From Rhynchopus euleeides (Eukaryota > Euglenozoa > Diplonemea > Diplonemida > Diplonemidae): DNA of 64,000 nucleotides. Positions within the stretch are counted from its first letter, which is position 1; the number at the start of each line of letters is the position of its first letter. The stretch covers positions 1,116,001 to 1,180,000 of the forward strand of contig OY723273.1 of the NCBI GenBank assembly GCA_963210315.1, read 5' to 3'. A model generated the notes under the pieces. It saw nothing but the letters and a program-made list of their open reading frames with translations. It did no database searches and was not told where the DNA came from. Below, piece by piece: positions 30,901 to 41,173 of the stretch. A program made the position numbers and the translations under genes.

Positions 30901-33900
30901 CTGACTGGCTCGGCCCACCCTCGGGACAGCACTGTCTGGCTCGGCCCAGTCTCGGGACAGCACTGTCTGGCTCGGCCCAGTCTCGGGACAGCACTGCCTG
31001 GCTCGGCCCACCCTTGGGACAGCACTGCCTGGCTCGGCCCATTCTCGGGACAGCACTGCCTGGCTCGGCCCACCCTTGGGATAGCACTGCCTGGCTCGGC
31101 CCAGTCTCGGGACAGCACTGTCTGGCTCGGCCCAGTCTCGGGACAGCACTGACTGGCTCGGCCCACCCTCGGGACAGCACTGTCTGGCTCGGCCCAGTCT
31201 CGGGACAGCACTGACTGGCTCGGCCCAGTCTCGGGACAGCACTGTCTGGCTCGGCCCAGTCTCGGGACAGCACTGCCTGGCTCGGCCCACCCTTGGGACA
31301 GCACTGCCTGGCTCGGCCCATTCTCGGGACAGCACTACCTGGCTCGGCCCACCCTTGGGACAGCACTGCCTGGCTCGGCCCAGTCTCGGGACAGCACTGA
31401 CTGGCTCGGCCCAGTCTCGGGACAGCACTGACTGGCTCGGCCCAGACTCGGGACAGCACTGTCTGGCTCGGCCCAGTCTCGGGACAGCACTGACTGGCTC
31501 GGCCCACCCTCGGGACAGCACTGTCTGGCTCGGCCCAGTCTCGGGACAGCACTGACTGGCTCGGCCCACCCTTGGGACAGCACTGTCTGGCTCGGCCCAC
31601 CCTTGGGACAGCACTGCCTGGCTCGGCCCACCCTTGGGACAGCACTGACTGGCTCGGCCCAGTCTCGGGACAGCACTGACTGGCTCGGCCCAGTCTCGGG
31701 ACAGCACTGTCTGGCTCGGCCCAGTCTCGGGACAGCACTGACTGGCTCGGCCCAGTCTCGGGACAGCACTGACTGGCTCGGCCCACCCTCGGGACAGCAC
31801 TGTCTGGCTCGGCCCAGTCTCGGGACAGCACTGACTGGCTCGGCCCACCCTTGGGACAGCACTGTCTGGCTCGGCCCACACTTGGGACAGCACTGCCTGG
31901 CTCGGCCCATTCTCGGGACAGCACTGCCTGGCTCGGCCCACCCTCGGGACAGCACTGCCTGGCTCGGCCCAGTCTCGGGACAGCACTGCCTGGCTCGGCC
32001 CACTCTCGGGACAGCACTGACTGGCTCGGCCCACCCTCGGGACAGCACTGTCTGGCTCGGCCCAGTCTCGGGACAGCACTGTCTGGCTCGGCCCAGTCTC
32101 GGGACAGCACTGCCTGGCTCGGCCCACCCTTGGGACAGCACTGCCTGGCTCGGCCCATTCTCGGGACAGCACTGCCTGGCTCGGCCCACCCTTGGGATAG
32201 CACTGCCTGGCTCGGCCCAGTCTCGGGACAGCACTGTCTGGCTCGGCCCAGTCTCGGGACAGCACTGACTGGCTCGGCCCACCCTCGGGACAGCACTGTC
32301 TGGCTCGGCCCAGTCTCGGGACAGCACTGACTGGCTCGGCCCAGTCTCGGGACAGCACTGTCTGGCTCGGCCCAGTCTCGGGACAGCACTGCCTGGCTCG
32401 GCCCAGTCTCGGGACAGCACTGACTGGCTCGGCCCACCCTCGGGACAGCACTGTCTGGCTCGGCCCACTCTCGGGACAGCACTGACTGGCTCGGCCCACC
32501 CTTGGGACAGCACTGTCTGGCTCGGCCCACCCTTGGGACAGCACTGCCTGGCTCGGCCCATTCTCGGGACAGCACTGCCTGGCTCGGCCCACCCTCGGGA
32601 CAGCACTGCCTGGCTCGGCCCAGTCTCGGGACAGCACTGCCTGGCTCGGCCCACTCTCGGGACAGCACTGACTGGCTCGGCCCACCCTCGGGACAGCACT
32701 GCCTGGCTCGGCCCACCCTTGGGACAGCACTGCCTGGCTCGGCCCATTCTCGGGACAGCACTACCTGGCTCGGCCCACCCTTGGGACAGCACTGCCTGGC
32801 TCGGCCCAGTCTCGGGACAGCACTGACTGGCTCGGCCCACCCTCGGGACAGCACTGCCTGGCTCGGCCCACCCTTGGGACAGCACTGACTGGCTCGGCCC
32901 AGTCTCGGGACAGCACTGACTGGCTCGGCCCAGACTCGGGACAGCACTGTCTGGCTCGGCCCAGTCTCGGGACAGCACTGACTGGCTCGGCCCACCCTCG
33001 GGACAGCACTGTCTGGCTCGGCCCAGTCTCGGGACAGCACTGACTGGCTCGGCCCACCCTTGGGACAGCACTGTCTGGCTCGGCCCACCCTTGGGACAGC
33101 ACTGCCTGGCTCGGCCCACCCTTGGGACAGCACTGACTGGCTCGGCCCAGTCTCGGGACAGCACTGACTGGCTCGGCCCAGTCTCGGGACAGCACTGTCT
33201 GGCTCGGCCCAGTCTCGGGACAGCACTGACTGGCTCGGCCCACCCTCGGGACAGCACTGTCTGGCTCGGCCCAGTCTCGGGACAGCACTGACTGGCTCGG
33301 CCCACCCTTGGGACAGCACTGTCTGGCTCGGCCCACACTTGGGACAGCACTGCCTGGCTCGGCCCATTCTCGGGACAGCACTGCCTGGCTCGGCCCACCC
33401 TCGGGACAGCACTGCCTGGCTCGGCCCAGTCTCGGGACAACACTGCCTGGCTCGGCCCACTCTCGGGACAGCACTGACTGGCTCGGCCCACCCTCGGGAC
33501 AGCACTGTCTGGCTCGGCCCAGTCTCGGGACAGCACTGTCTGGCTCGGCCCAGTCTCGGGACAGCACTGCCTGGCTCGGCCCACCCTTGGGACAGCACTG
33601 CCTGGCTCGGCCCATTCTCGGGACAGCACTGCCTGGCTCGGCCCACCCTTGGGATAGCACTGCCTGGCTCGGCCCAGTCTCGGGACAGCACTGTCTGGCT
33701 CGGCCCAGTCTCGGGACAGCACTGACTGGCTCGGCCCACCGTCGGGACAGCACTGTCTGGCTCGGCCCAGTCTCGGGACAGCACTGACTGGCTCGGCCCA
33801 GTCTCGGGACAGCACTGTCTGGCTCGGCCCAGTCTCGGGACAGCACTGCCTGGCTCGGCCCAGTCTCGGGACAGCACTGACTGGCTCGGCCCACCCTCGG

Positions 33901-36900
33901 GACAGCACTGTCTGGTTCGGCCCAGTCTCGGGACAGCACTGCCTGGCTCGGCCCACTCTCGGGACAGCACTGACTGGCTCGGCCCACCCTTGGGACAGCA
34001 CTGTCTGGCTCGGCCCACCCTTGGGACAGCACTGCCTGGCTCGGCCCATTCTCGGGACAGCACTGCCTGGATCGGCCCACCCTCGGGACAGCACTGCCTG
34101 GCTCGGCCCACTCTCGGGACAGCACTGACTGGCTCGGCCCACCCTCGGGACAGCACTGTCTGGCTCGGCCCAGTCTCGGGACAGCACTGTCTGGCTCGGC
34201 CCAGTCTCGGGACAGCACTGCCTGGCTCGGCCCACCCTTGGGACAGCACTGCCTGGCTCGGCCCAGTCTCGGGACAGCACTGACTGGCTCGGCCCACCCT
34301 CGGGACAGCACTGCCTGGCTCGGCCCACCCTTGGGACAGCACTGACTGGCTCGGCCCAGTCTCGGGACAGCACTGACTGGCTCGGCCCAGTCTCGGGACA
34401 GCACTGACTGGCTCGGCCCAGTCTCGGGACAGCACTGACTGGCTCGGCCCACCCTTGGGACAGCACTGTCTGGCTCGGCCCACCCTTGGGACAGCACTGC
34501 CTGGCTCGGCCCAGTCTCGGGACAGCACTGACTGGCTCGGCCCACCCTCGGGACAGCACTGCCTGGCTCGGCCCACCCTTGGGACAGCACTGACTGGCTC
34601 GGCCCAGTCTCGGGACAGCACTGACTGGCTCGGCCCAGTCTCGGGACAGCACTGACTGGCTCGGCCCAGTCTCGGGACAGCACTGACTGGCTCGGCCCAC
34701 CCTTGGGACAGCACTGTCTGGCTCGGCCCACCCTTGGGACAGCACTGCCTGGCTCGGCCCATTCTCGGGACAGCACTGCCTGGCTCGGCCCAGTCTCGGC
34801 ACAGCACTGCATGGCTCGGCCCACTCTCGGGACAGCACTGACTGGCTCGGCCCACCCTCGGGACAGCACTGTCTGGCTCGGCCCAGTCTCGGGACAGCAC
34901 TGACTGGCTCGGCCCAGTCTCGGGACAGCACTGTCTGGCTCGGCCCAGTCTCGGGACAGCACTGCCTGGCTCGGCCCAGTCTCGGGACAGCACTGACTGG
35001 CTCGGCCCACCCTCGGGACAGCACTGTCTGGCTCGGCCCAGTCTCGGGACAGCACTGCCTGGCTCGGCCCACTCTCGGGACAGCACTGCCTGGCTCGGCC
35101 CAGTCTCGGGACAGCACTGCCTGGCTCGGCCCACTCTCGGGACAGCACTGACTGGCTCGGCCCACCCTCGGGACAGCACTGCCTGGCTCGGCCCACCCTT
35201 GGGACAGCACTGCCTGGCTCGGCCCATTCTCGGGACAGCACTACCTGGCTCGGCCCACCCTTGGGACAGCACTGCCTGGCTCGGCCCAGTCTCGGGACAG
35301 CACTGACTGGCTCGGCCCACCCTCGGGACAGCACTGCCTGGCTCGGCCCACCCTTGGGACAGCACTGACTGGCTCGGCCCAGTCTCGGGACAGCACTGAC
35401 TGGCTCGGCCCAGACTCGGGACAGCACTGTCTGGCTCGGCCCAGTCTCGGGACAGCACTGACTGGCTCGGCCCACCCTCGGGACAGCACTGTCTGGCTCG
35501 GCCCAGTCTCGGGACAGCACTGACTGGCTCGGCCCACCCTTGGGACAGCACTGTCTGGCTCGGCCCACCCTTGGGACAGCACTGCCTGGCTCGGCCCACC
35601 CTTGGGACAGCACTGACTGGCTCGGCCCAGTCTCGGGACAGCACTGACTGGCTCGGCCCAGTCTCGGGACAGCACTGTCTGGCTCGGCCCAGTCTCGGGA
35701 CAGCACTGACTGGCTCGGCCCACCCTCGGGACAGCACTGTCTGGCTCGGCCCAGTCTCGGGACAGCACTGACTGGCTCGGCCCACCCTTGGGACAGCACT
35801 GTCTGGCTCGGCCCACACTTGGGACAGCACTGCCTGGCTCGGCCCATTCTCGGGACAGCACTGCCTGGCTCGGCCCACCCTCGGGACAGCACTGCCTGGC
35901 TCGGCCCAGTCTCGGGACAACACTGCCTGGCTCGGCCCACTCTCGGGACAGCACTGACTGGCTCGGCCCACCCTCGGGACAGCACTGTCTGGCTCGGCCC
36001 AGTCTCGGGACAGCACTGTCTGGCTCGGCCCAGTCTCGGGACAGCACTGCCTGGCTCGGCCCACCCTTGGGACAGCACTGCCTGGCTCGGCCCATTCTCG
36101 GGACAGCACTGCCTGGCTCGGCCCACCCTTGGGATAGCACTGCCTGGCTCGGCCCAGTCTCGGGACAGCACTGTCTGGCTCGGCCCAGTCTCGGGACAGC
36201 ACTGACTGGCTCGGCCCACCGTCGGGACAGCACTGTCTGGCTCGGCCCAGTCTCGGGACAGCACTGACTGGCTCGGCCCAGTCTCGGGACAGCACTGTCT
36301 GGCTCGGCCCAGTCTCGGGACAGCACTGCCTGGCTCGGCCCAGTCTCGGGACAGCACTGACTGGCTCGGCCCACCCTCGGGACAGCACTGTCTGGTTCGG
36401 CCCAGTCTCGGGACAGCACTGCCTGGCTCGGCCCACTCTCGGGACAGCACTGACTGGCTCGGCCCACCCTTGGGACAGCACTGCCTGGCTCGGCCCATTC
36501 TCGGGACAGCACTGCCTGGATCGGCCCACCCTCGGGACAGCACTGCCTGGCTCGGCCCACTCTCGGGACAGCACTGACTGGCTCGGCCCACCCTCGGGAC
36601 AGCACTGTCTGGCTCGGCCCAGTCTCGGGACAGCACTGTCTGGCTCGGCCCAGTCTCGGGACAGCACTGCCTGGCTCGGCCCACCCTTGGGACAGCACTG
36701 CCTGGCTCGGCCCAGTCTCGGGACAGCACTGACTGGCTCGGCCCACCCTCGGGACAGCACTGCCTGGCTCGGCCCACCCTTGGGACAGCACTGACTGGCT
36801 CGGCCCAGTCTCGGGACAGCACTGACTGGCTCGGCCCAGTCTCGGGACAGCACTGACTGGCTCGGCCCAGTCTCGGGACAGCACTGACTGGCTCGGCCCA

Positions 36901-38040
36901 CCCTTGGGACAGCACTGTCTGGCTCGGCCCACCCTTGGGACAGCACTGCCTGGCTCGGCCCAGTCTCGGGACAGCACTGACTGGCTCGGCCCACCCTCGG
37001 GACAGCACTGCCTGGCTCGGCCCACCCTTGGGACAGCACTGACTGGCTCGGCCCAGTCTCGGGACAGCACTGACTGGCTCGGCCCAGTCTCGGGACAGCA
37101 CTGACTGGCTCGGCCCAGTCTCGGGACAGCACTGACTGGCTCGGCCCACCCTTGGGACAGCACTGTCTGGCTCGGCCCACCCTTGGGACAGCACTGCCTG
37201 GCTCGGCCCATTCTCGGGACAGCACTGCCTGGCTCGGCCCAGTCTCGGCACAGCACTGCATGGCTCGGCCCACTCTCGGGACAGCACTGACTGGCTCGGC
37301 CCACCCTCGGGACAGCACTGTCTGGCTCGGCCCAGTCTCGGGACAGCACTGACTGGCTCGGCCCAGTCTCGGGACAGCACTGTCTGGCTCGGCCCAGTCT
37401 CGGGACAGCACTGCCTGGCTCGGCCCAGTCTCGGGACAGCACTGACTGGCTCGGCCCACCCTCGGGACAGCACTGTCTGGCTCGGCCCAGTCTCGGGACA
37501 GCACTGCCTGGCTCGGCCCACTCTCGGGACAGCACTGCCTGGCTCGGCCCACCCTTGGGACAGCACTGTCTGGCTCGGCCCACCCTTGGGACAGCACTGC
37601 CTGGCTCCGCCCATTCTCGGGACAGCACTGCCTGGCTCGGCCCAGTCTCGGGACAGCACTGCCTGGCTCGGCCCACTCTCGGGACAGCACTGACTGGCTC
37701 GGCCCACCCTCGGGACAGCACTGACTGGCTCCGCCCACCCTCGGGACAGCACTGTCTGGCTCGGCCCAGTCTCGGGACAGCACTGCCTGGCTCGGCCCAC
37801 TCTCGGGACAGCACTGACTGGCTCGGCGCACCCTTGGGACAGCACTGCCTGGCTCGGCCCACTCTCGGGACAGCACTGTCTGGCTCGGCCCACCCTTGGG
37901 ACAGCACTGCCTGGCTCGGCCCATTCTCGGGACAGCACTGTCTGGCTCGGACCACCCTTGGGATTGCACTGCCTGGCTCGGCCCATTCTCGGGACAGCAC
38001 TGCCTGGCTCGGCCCAGTCTCGGGACAACACTGCCTGGCT
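27990..38040 (+). repeat. 31-bp minisatellite array 2 (about 324 units)
   Basis: Ten kilobases of head-to-tail 31-bp units related to array 1. Each unit reads CTGGCTCGGCCCA, then five variable bases, then GGGACAGCACTG, then one variable base. The five-base site takes few states: GTCTC, CCCTC, CCCTT, TTCTC, CTCTC, GACTC or CACTT. The one-base site is A, C or T. The first units (27990-28060) keep array-1 features (GGACATCAC), so both arrays share an origin. The minus strand is open in all three frames for thousands of codons simply because no unit variant except CTACCTGG contains a stop. The plus strand is closed by TGA in every A-state unit. Confidence 0.97.
32600..37540 (+). repeat. higher-order tandem duplication within array 2 (about 80 units per copy)
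   Basis: Rare unit variants recur at a constant offset. GGTTCGG at about 33914 and 36394, ACCGTCGG at 33739 and 36219, GGACAACACTG at 33436 and 35916, and ACTACCTGG at 32760 and 35240 are all 2480 bases apart, which is 80 units. GGATCGG (about 34070 and 36519) and TCTCGGCACAG (about 34795 and 37244) are 2449 apart (79 units), so one unit was lost in between. Similarity ends near 32600/35080 on the left and 35090/37540 on the right, so the copies are directly adjacent. Confidence 0.85.
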
Positions 38041-39989
38041 CCGCTTCGTGCCAGCACGAGCACTCGCCGTTGCTCCTGCATTGCCCCAGGCGGCCAGCTC
38101 CCCTCTTGGCCCAGGATGACAGGTTGATCTCAATGTTTACCCGTGACACGGGCCCCGCCGTGCCTTCTCGTCCTGTGAGGGCTGAACAATGCACAGGGAC
38201 CGCTCGACATTTTTTTTTGGATCCAAATGCGTGCTCCCAGCTAGGGGCCACCCAACTCCCCGCCCTTTTTTTTGCCTCCGATTTTGCCCATTTTCGGCCC
38301 ATTTTGCCCTGCACCAGCCTGCACTTTTTTGCACCGGCTAGCGAAGACCCCCTTTGGCAGAGTAACGTTTATGCAAACGAAGAACACAACTCGGCACCCA
38401 CTCACCCACCCCCACCCCCCCCCCCCCCCCTCTCTCTCTCTGGGATCTCACAGACTTTCCCCCCAGATGCCTCAGACGGTTTGCACACCCACCCACCAAC
38501 AGCCCGAGGTGGTGTCTTGGCTTAACGTACTTCTTCTGTGTTTGTGCCGCAAAAACCCTGGTGTCCACCCCCACCCAATTCACGCGTCGGGGGTGTACGG
38601 TGTTCGATGTGGCGTGTGCGGTAGAGCCAACGTGTGGGAATCACTGGCCCTATTCCTTCTGGGGGGTGCGGCGCGATCATTCTGTGCCAAGGGTGTTGAG
38701 TGTGTGTGTGTGTGTGACTTCAGACCAGCTCTTCTTTTCGAGGCAACGGAGTGGAGGCAAGCATCACAAAAGCCACACTTTCTAAGATGATTGCTCGCTG
38801 TTCTCTTCTCTTTCTCTCTCTCGCCCCGATTGCCGTGTGCATCCCCTCTCTTTCTCGAGTGACTATTATATTTTGGCAATGTGTCCCCAGGCGATGCCCT
38901 TTTGCCCCTACCCCCTCCTCCCCCTAAGCCCCAATAAACGCAAGTCATAACTAGAACCCCGAGTGGGTAAACTACTGATATGGGCGCACCGACTCGAGTT
39001 TGGGGGGAGGGGGGAGTCGGTGTCTTAGTTATGGGGGTGCAGACAGCAATTCACTGGCAACCGTATGTGTGCCCTCACCGGGGAAGTCAGGCACACAGTG
39101 AAGTCCTTCGTCTCCCCCTGTGAGCTGATGATGGTTCAGCCAATGGAGGTGTAGTTGTGTATCGTTGCTTGATCAACGGGAGCAGCAGCTTGCATGTCAC
39201 TATTCACTAAACTGGCCTTGATGGCAGAATACCAGTGTGAAATGGTGTAAACAATGCCATTATCACTCGGTGTGTCAAGACCAAGCACAGTAGACACCGG
39301 CTGTATCTCGCTCCTCCGTTTCGTTTTCTCCAGCCGAACAGACACTACGACCGCCCCAAGTTGTATTTTTGTTGTACTGTAGAATGCACTGCGCAGGCAC
39401 CATCTCATCTCTCCGATGTCATGCAATCTCTCCATTACCCACATCGATAACAAATGCCCTCGCCCCCCCCCCTCCTTTTTTCCTGCGGATGGAACAACAG
39501 GAAGAACGAACGAAACAGCGAATGGCGTGTCGGCAACGCCTGCAGCCCACACCCCAAACGGGAGGCGCAGGTGTCTGTGCGGGGTGGTTGTCGGGGAGAG
39601 AGGTTTTGATATGCCTCCAACACAACCGGGAGACTCCCCTCCCCCGGGCCGACAACAAGGGGGTGGCAAAACAGAATGCAAAACCAAAGCAAAGGGAGGT
39701 GTGGGTGGAAGGGGCGGAATGGGGGAAAGGTGTGACCGGCATCGGGCCACACAGCACACGCACACACGGCGGAAGCTGCCAGAGTAGTGGTGGGGAGGGG
39801 GAGGGGTGCGGATGGGCTGAAATTCGGCCTCCTTTTTACCGGGTTCTGTCGTTGCGACAAACTCGTGGAGCAGGGCTTTCCCTAAATCTGGGGGTCTGGG
39901 GGGCAAATTTCCAAAAACGGGTGCAAAAAAAGGGGGGAAAGGGGGGTTAGGCTGGGGCCCAGTCTGGGGGCTGCCATTGCATTTGTTGG
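38041..39989. other. array junction and intergenic region
   Basis: After the last unit the DNA is unique. It includes the AGCGAAGACCCCC terminus at 38340-38352, a 16-base poly-C tract followed by a short TC microsatellite (38415-38440), a GT run near 38701 and a CCCTAAATCTGGGGGTCTGG word near 39881. The reverse complement of that word nearly matches 10785-10810. No gene is supported. Confidence 0.5.
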
Positions 39990-40216
39990 ACTCCGTACGG
40001 ATCGTAGTGGGGTCATTTTGTGGGTGTAGGCGCCCAGTTTCGCCTGTGAAATCTGGATCTGGTCAGTCCTTCAAGTCCGACTCGTGATGGGAGGAGGTGA
40101 TTGAGAGGCACCACACCACCCCACCCAGCGGGACCCCCCCATCGGTTTTGTCAAGACCCCGTTGTTTTGAACGTTTGGAATCTGTGCGGATCGTGGTGGG
40201 GTCATTTTGGCCATGA
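39990..40216 (-). repeat. dispersed repeat, copy 2 (inverted relative to copy 1)
   Basis: The reverse complement of this segment reproduces the layout of 10439-10675: paired GACCCCAC(C/T)ACGATCCG words at both ends and CCCGCTGGGTGGGGTGG in the centre. Confidence 0.7.
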
Positions 40217-41173
40217 GGTGCCCGTGAAGACCCCTGTCTGGTTGTCACCGTGAAGGTTCAGCTCACCCCCCTCTAGTTCCTCACCCGGACAAGACAGGTC
40301 CTGAACATGTATGACCGTGTGAGACCTTCTGTGGCCGTATGTCACCTTGTGACCCGTTGTGGTGATGTGTAAGAAAGCCTCATTGGCGGCAGACAACTGC
40401 CGGTCCACTGATCCTGGCTCACACCTGATGAGGCACACCAGGGGTGGTCGTGTGTTTGCGCCGAATACACAACGAGCACCACGGGAGACCACACGTGGCG
40501 TCTTGCACCTGACGAGATTGCTCTGATTTTGCTTCAGGATTGCAGCATCCGGCGACACGTGATCAAGCTATTGACACGATGTGCCAGAAAATGCTGAATA
40601 ATCCCTGGTACTCACCTGAACCCAGAGAGCCTGGAAGATCGAAAACCGCATGGTCACCCATGGGAACCTTTTTTGCGCGCCCAGGACGGCAATACCCCAA
40701 AAAAGGTATTCTTTTGCAATATTTGCGCACACCCATTCCGAAGATCTTTTTGACAGCCACTTTAGTCAAGTAGGGTGCCCATTCCTGCCTTGACAACTCG
40801 CCTGCAAAAAAAGGGGGGGGAGGCAGATTTTGAAAATCTCGGGAGACGGGTGCCGATTTAGGGAAAGCCCTGTCGTGGAGGTGCGCTATTTTTTGTTTTG
40901 CACAGAACGGTGCATGCTAGCCACTTGCCTCTCAGGAAGAGAGGAAGAAAGAGGGGTGTTGGGGTGGGGTGGGGGTCGGGGGCAGAAGGTGAAGAGAAAC
41001 GAACCGCCCCGGCAGCAACCCTCCGCCCCTTCCACCCTACCGCCCCACCGCCCCCCCCCTTCGAAGACATGGCAGGCCAACTTGGGTGGTTCTGTCCCCT
41101 TATTCCTCCCTCGACACACACACACACCTGCTGCAGGGGGCAGCTGCCTTAGGGCAGGCGGGGTGTAGGCAGG
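40217..41173. other. intergenic region upstream of the Vps39-like gene
   Basis: No supported gene. The minus-strand frame 40202-40558 is open but unrecognisable. G-rich and C-rich tracts lie within 250 bases of the Vps39-like start codon, as upstream of several genes here. Confidence 0.45.

Larger units (their letters stand above)
25443..38352. mobile_element. candidate inverted-terminus block containing the minisatellite arrays
   Basis: The 13-mer GGGGGTCTTCGCT at 25443-25455 faces its reverse complement at 38340-38352, and nearly everything between is tandem repeat. The right-hand end also resembles 63153-63250 for about 100 bases inwards: an A-rich part, then CGGA, a poly-A run and GGGGAGTTGGG. 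That identifies it as the end of a dispersed element. A third inward-facing copy at 25584-25596 lies close to the left edge. No transposase is present and no clear target duplication is seen, so it could be two independent insertions flanking the arrays. Confidence 0.35.

Noticed and set aside
27990..38040. CRISPR-like array of regularly spaced 31-bp repeats
   Set aside because: There are no unique spacers: the variable positions total six bases per unit with a handful of states. The locus is eukaryotic and has no cas genes.
28472..38314. A 3280-codon open frame on the minus strand, and the overlapping giant frames in the other two minus frames
   Set aside because: It is the 31-bp repeat read through a 93-base cycle. 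All three frames are open at once, no valid start or exon context exists, and the homologous array 1 is open on the other strand instead.
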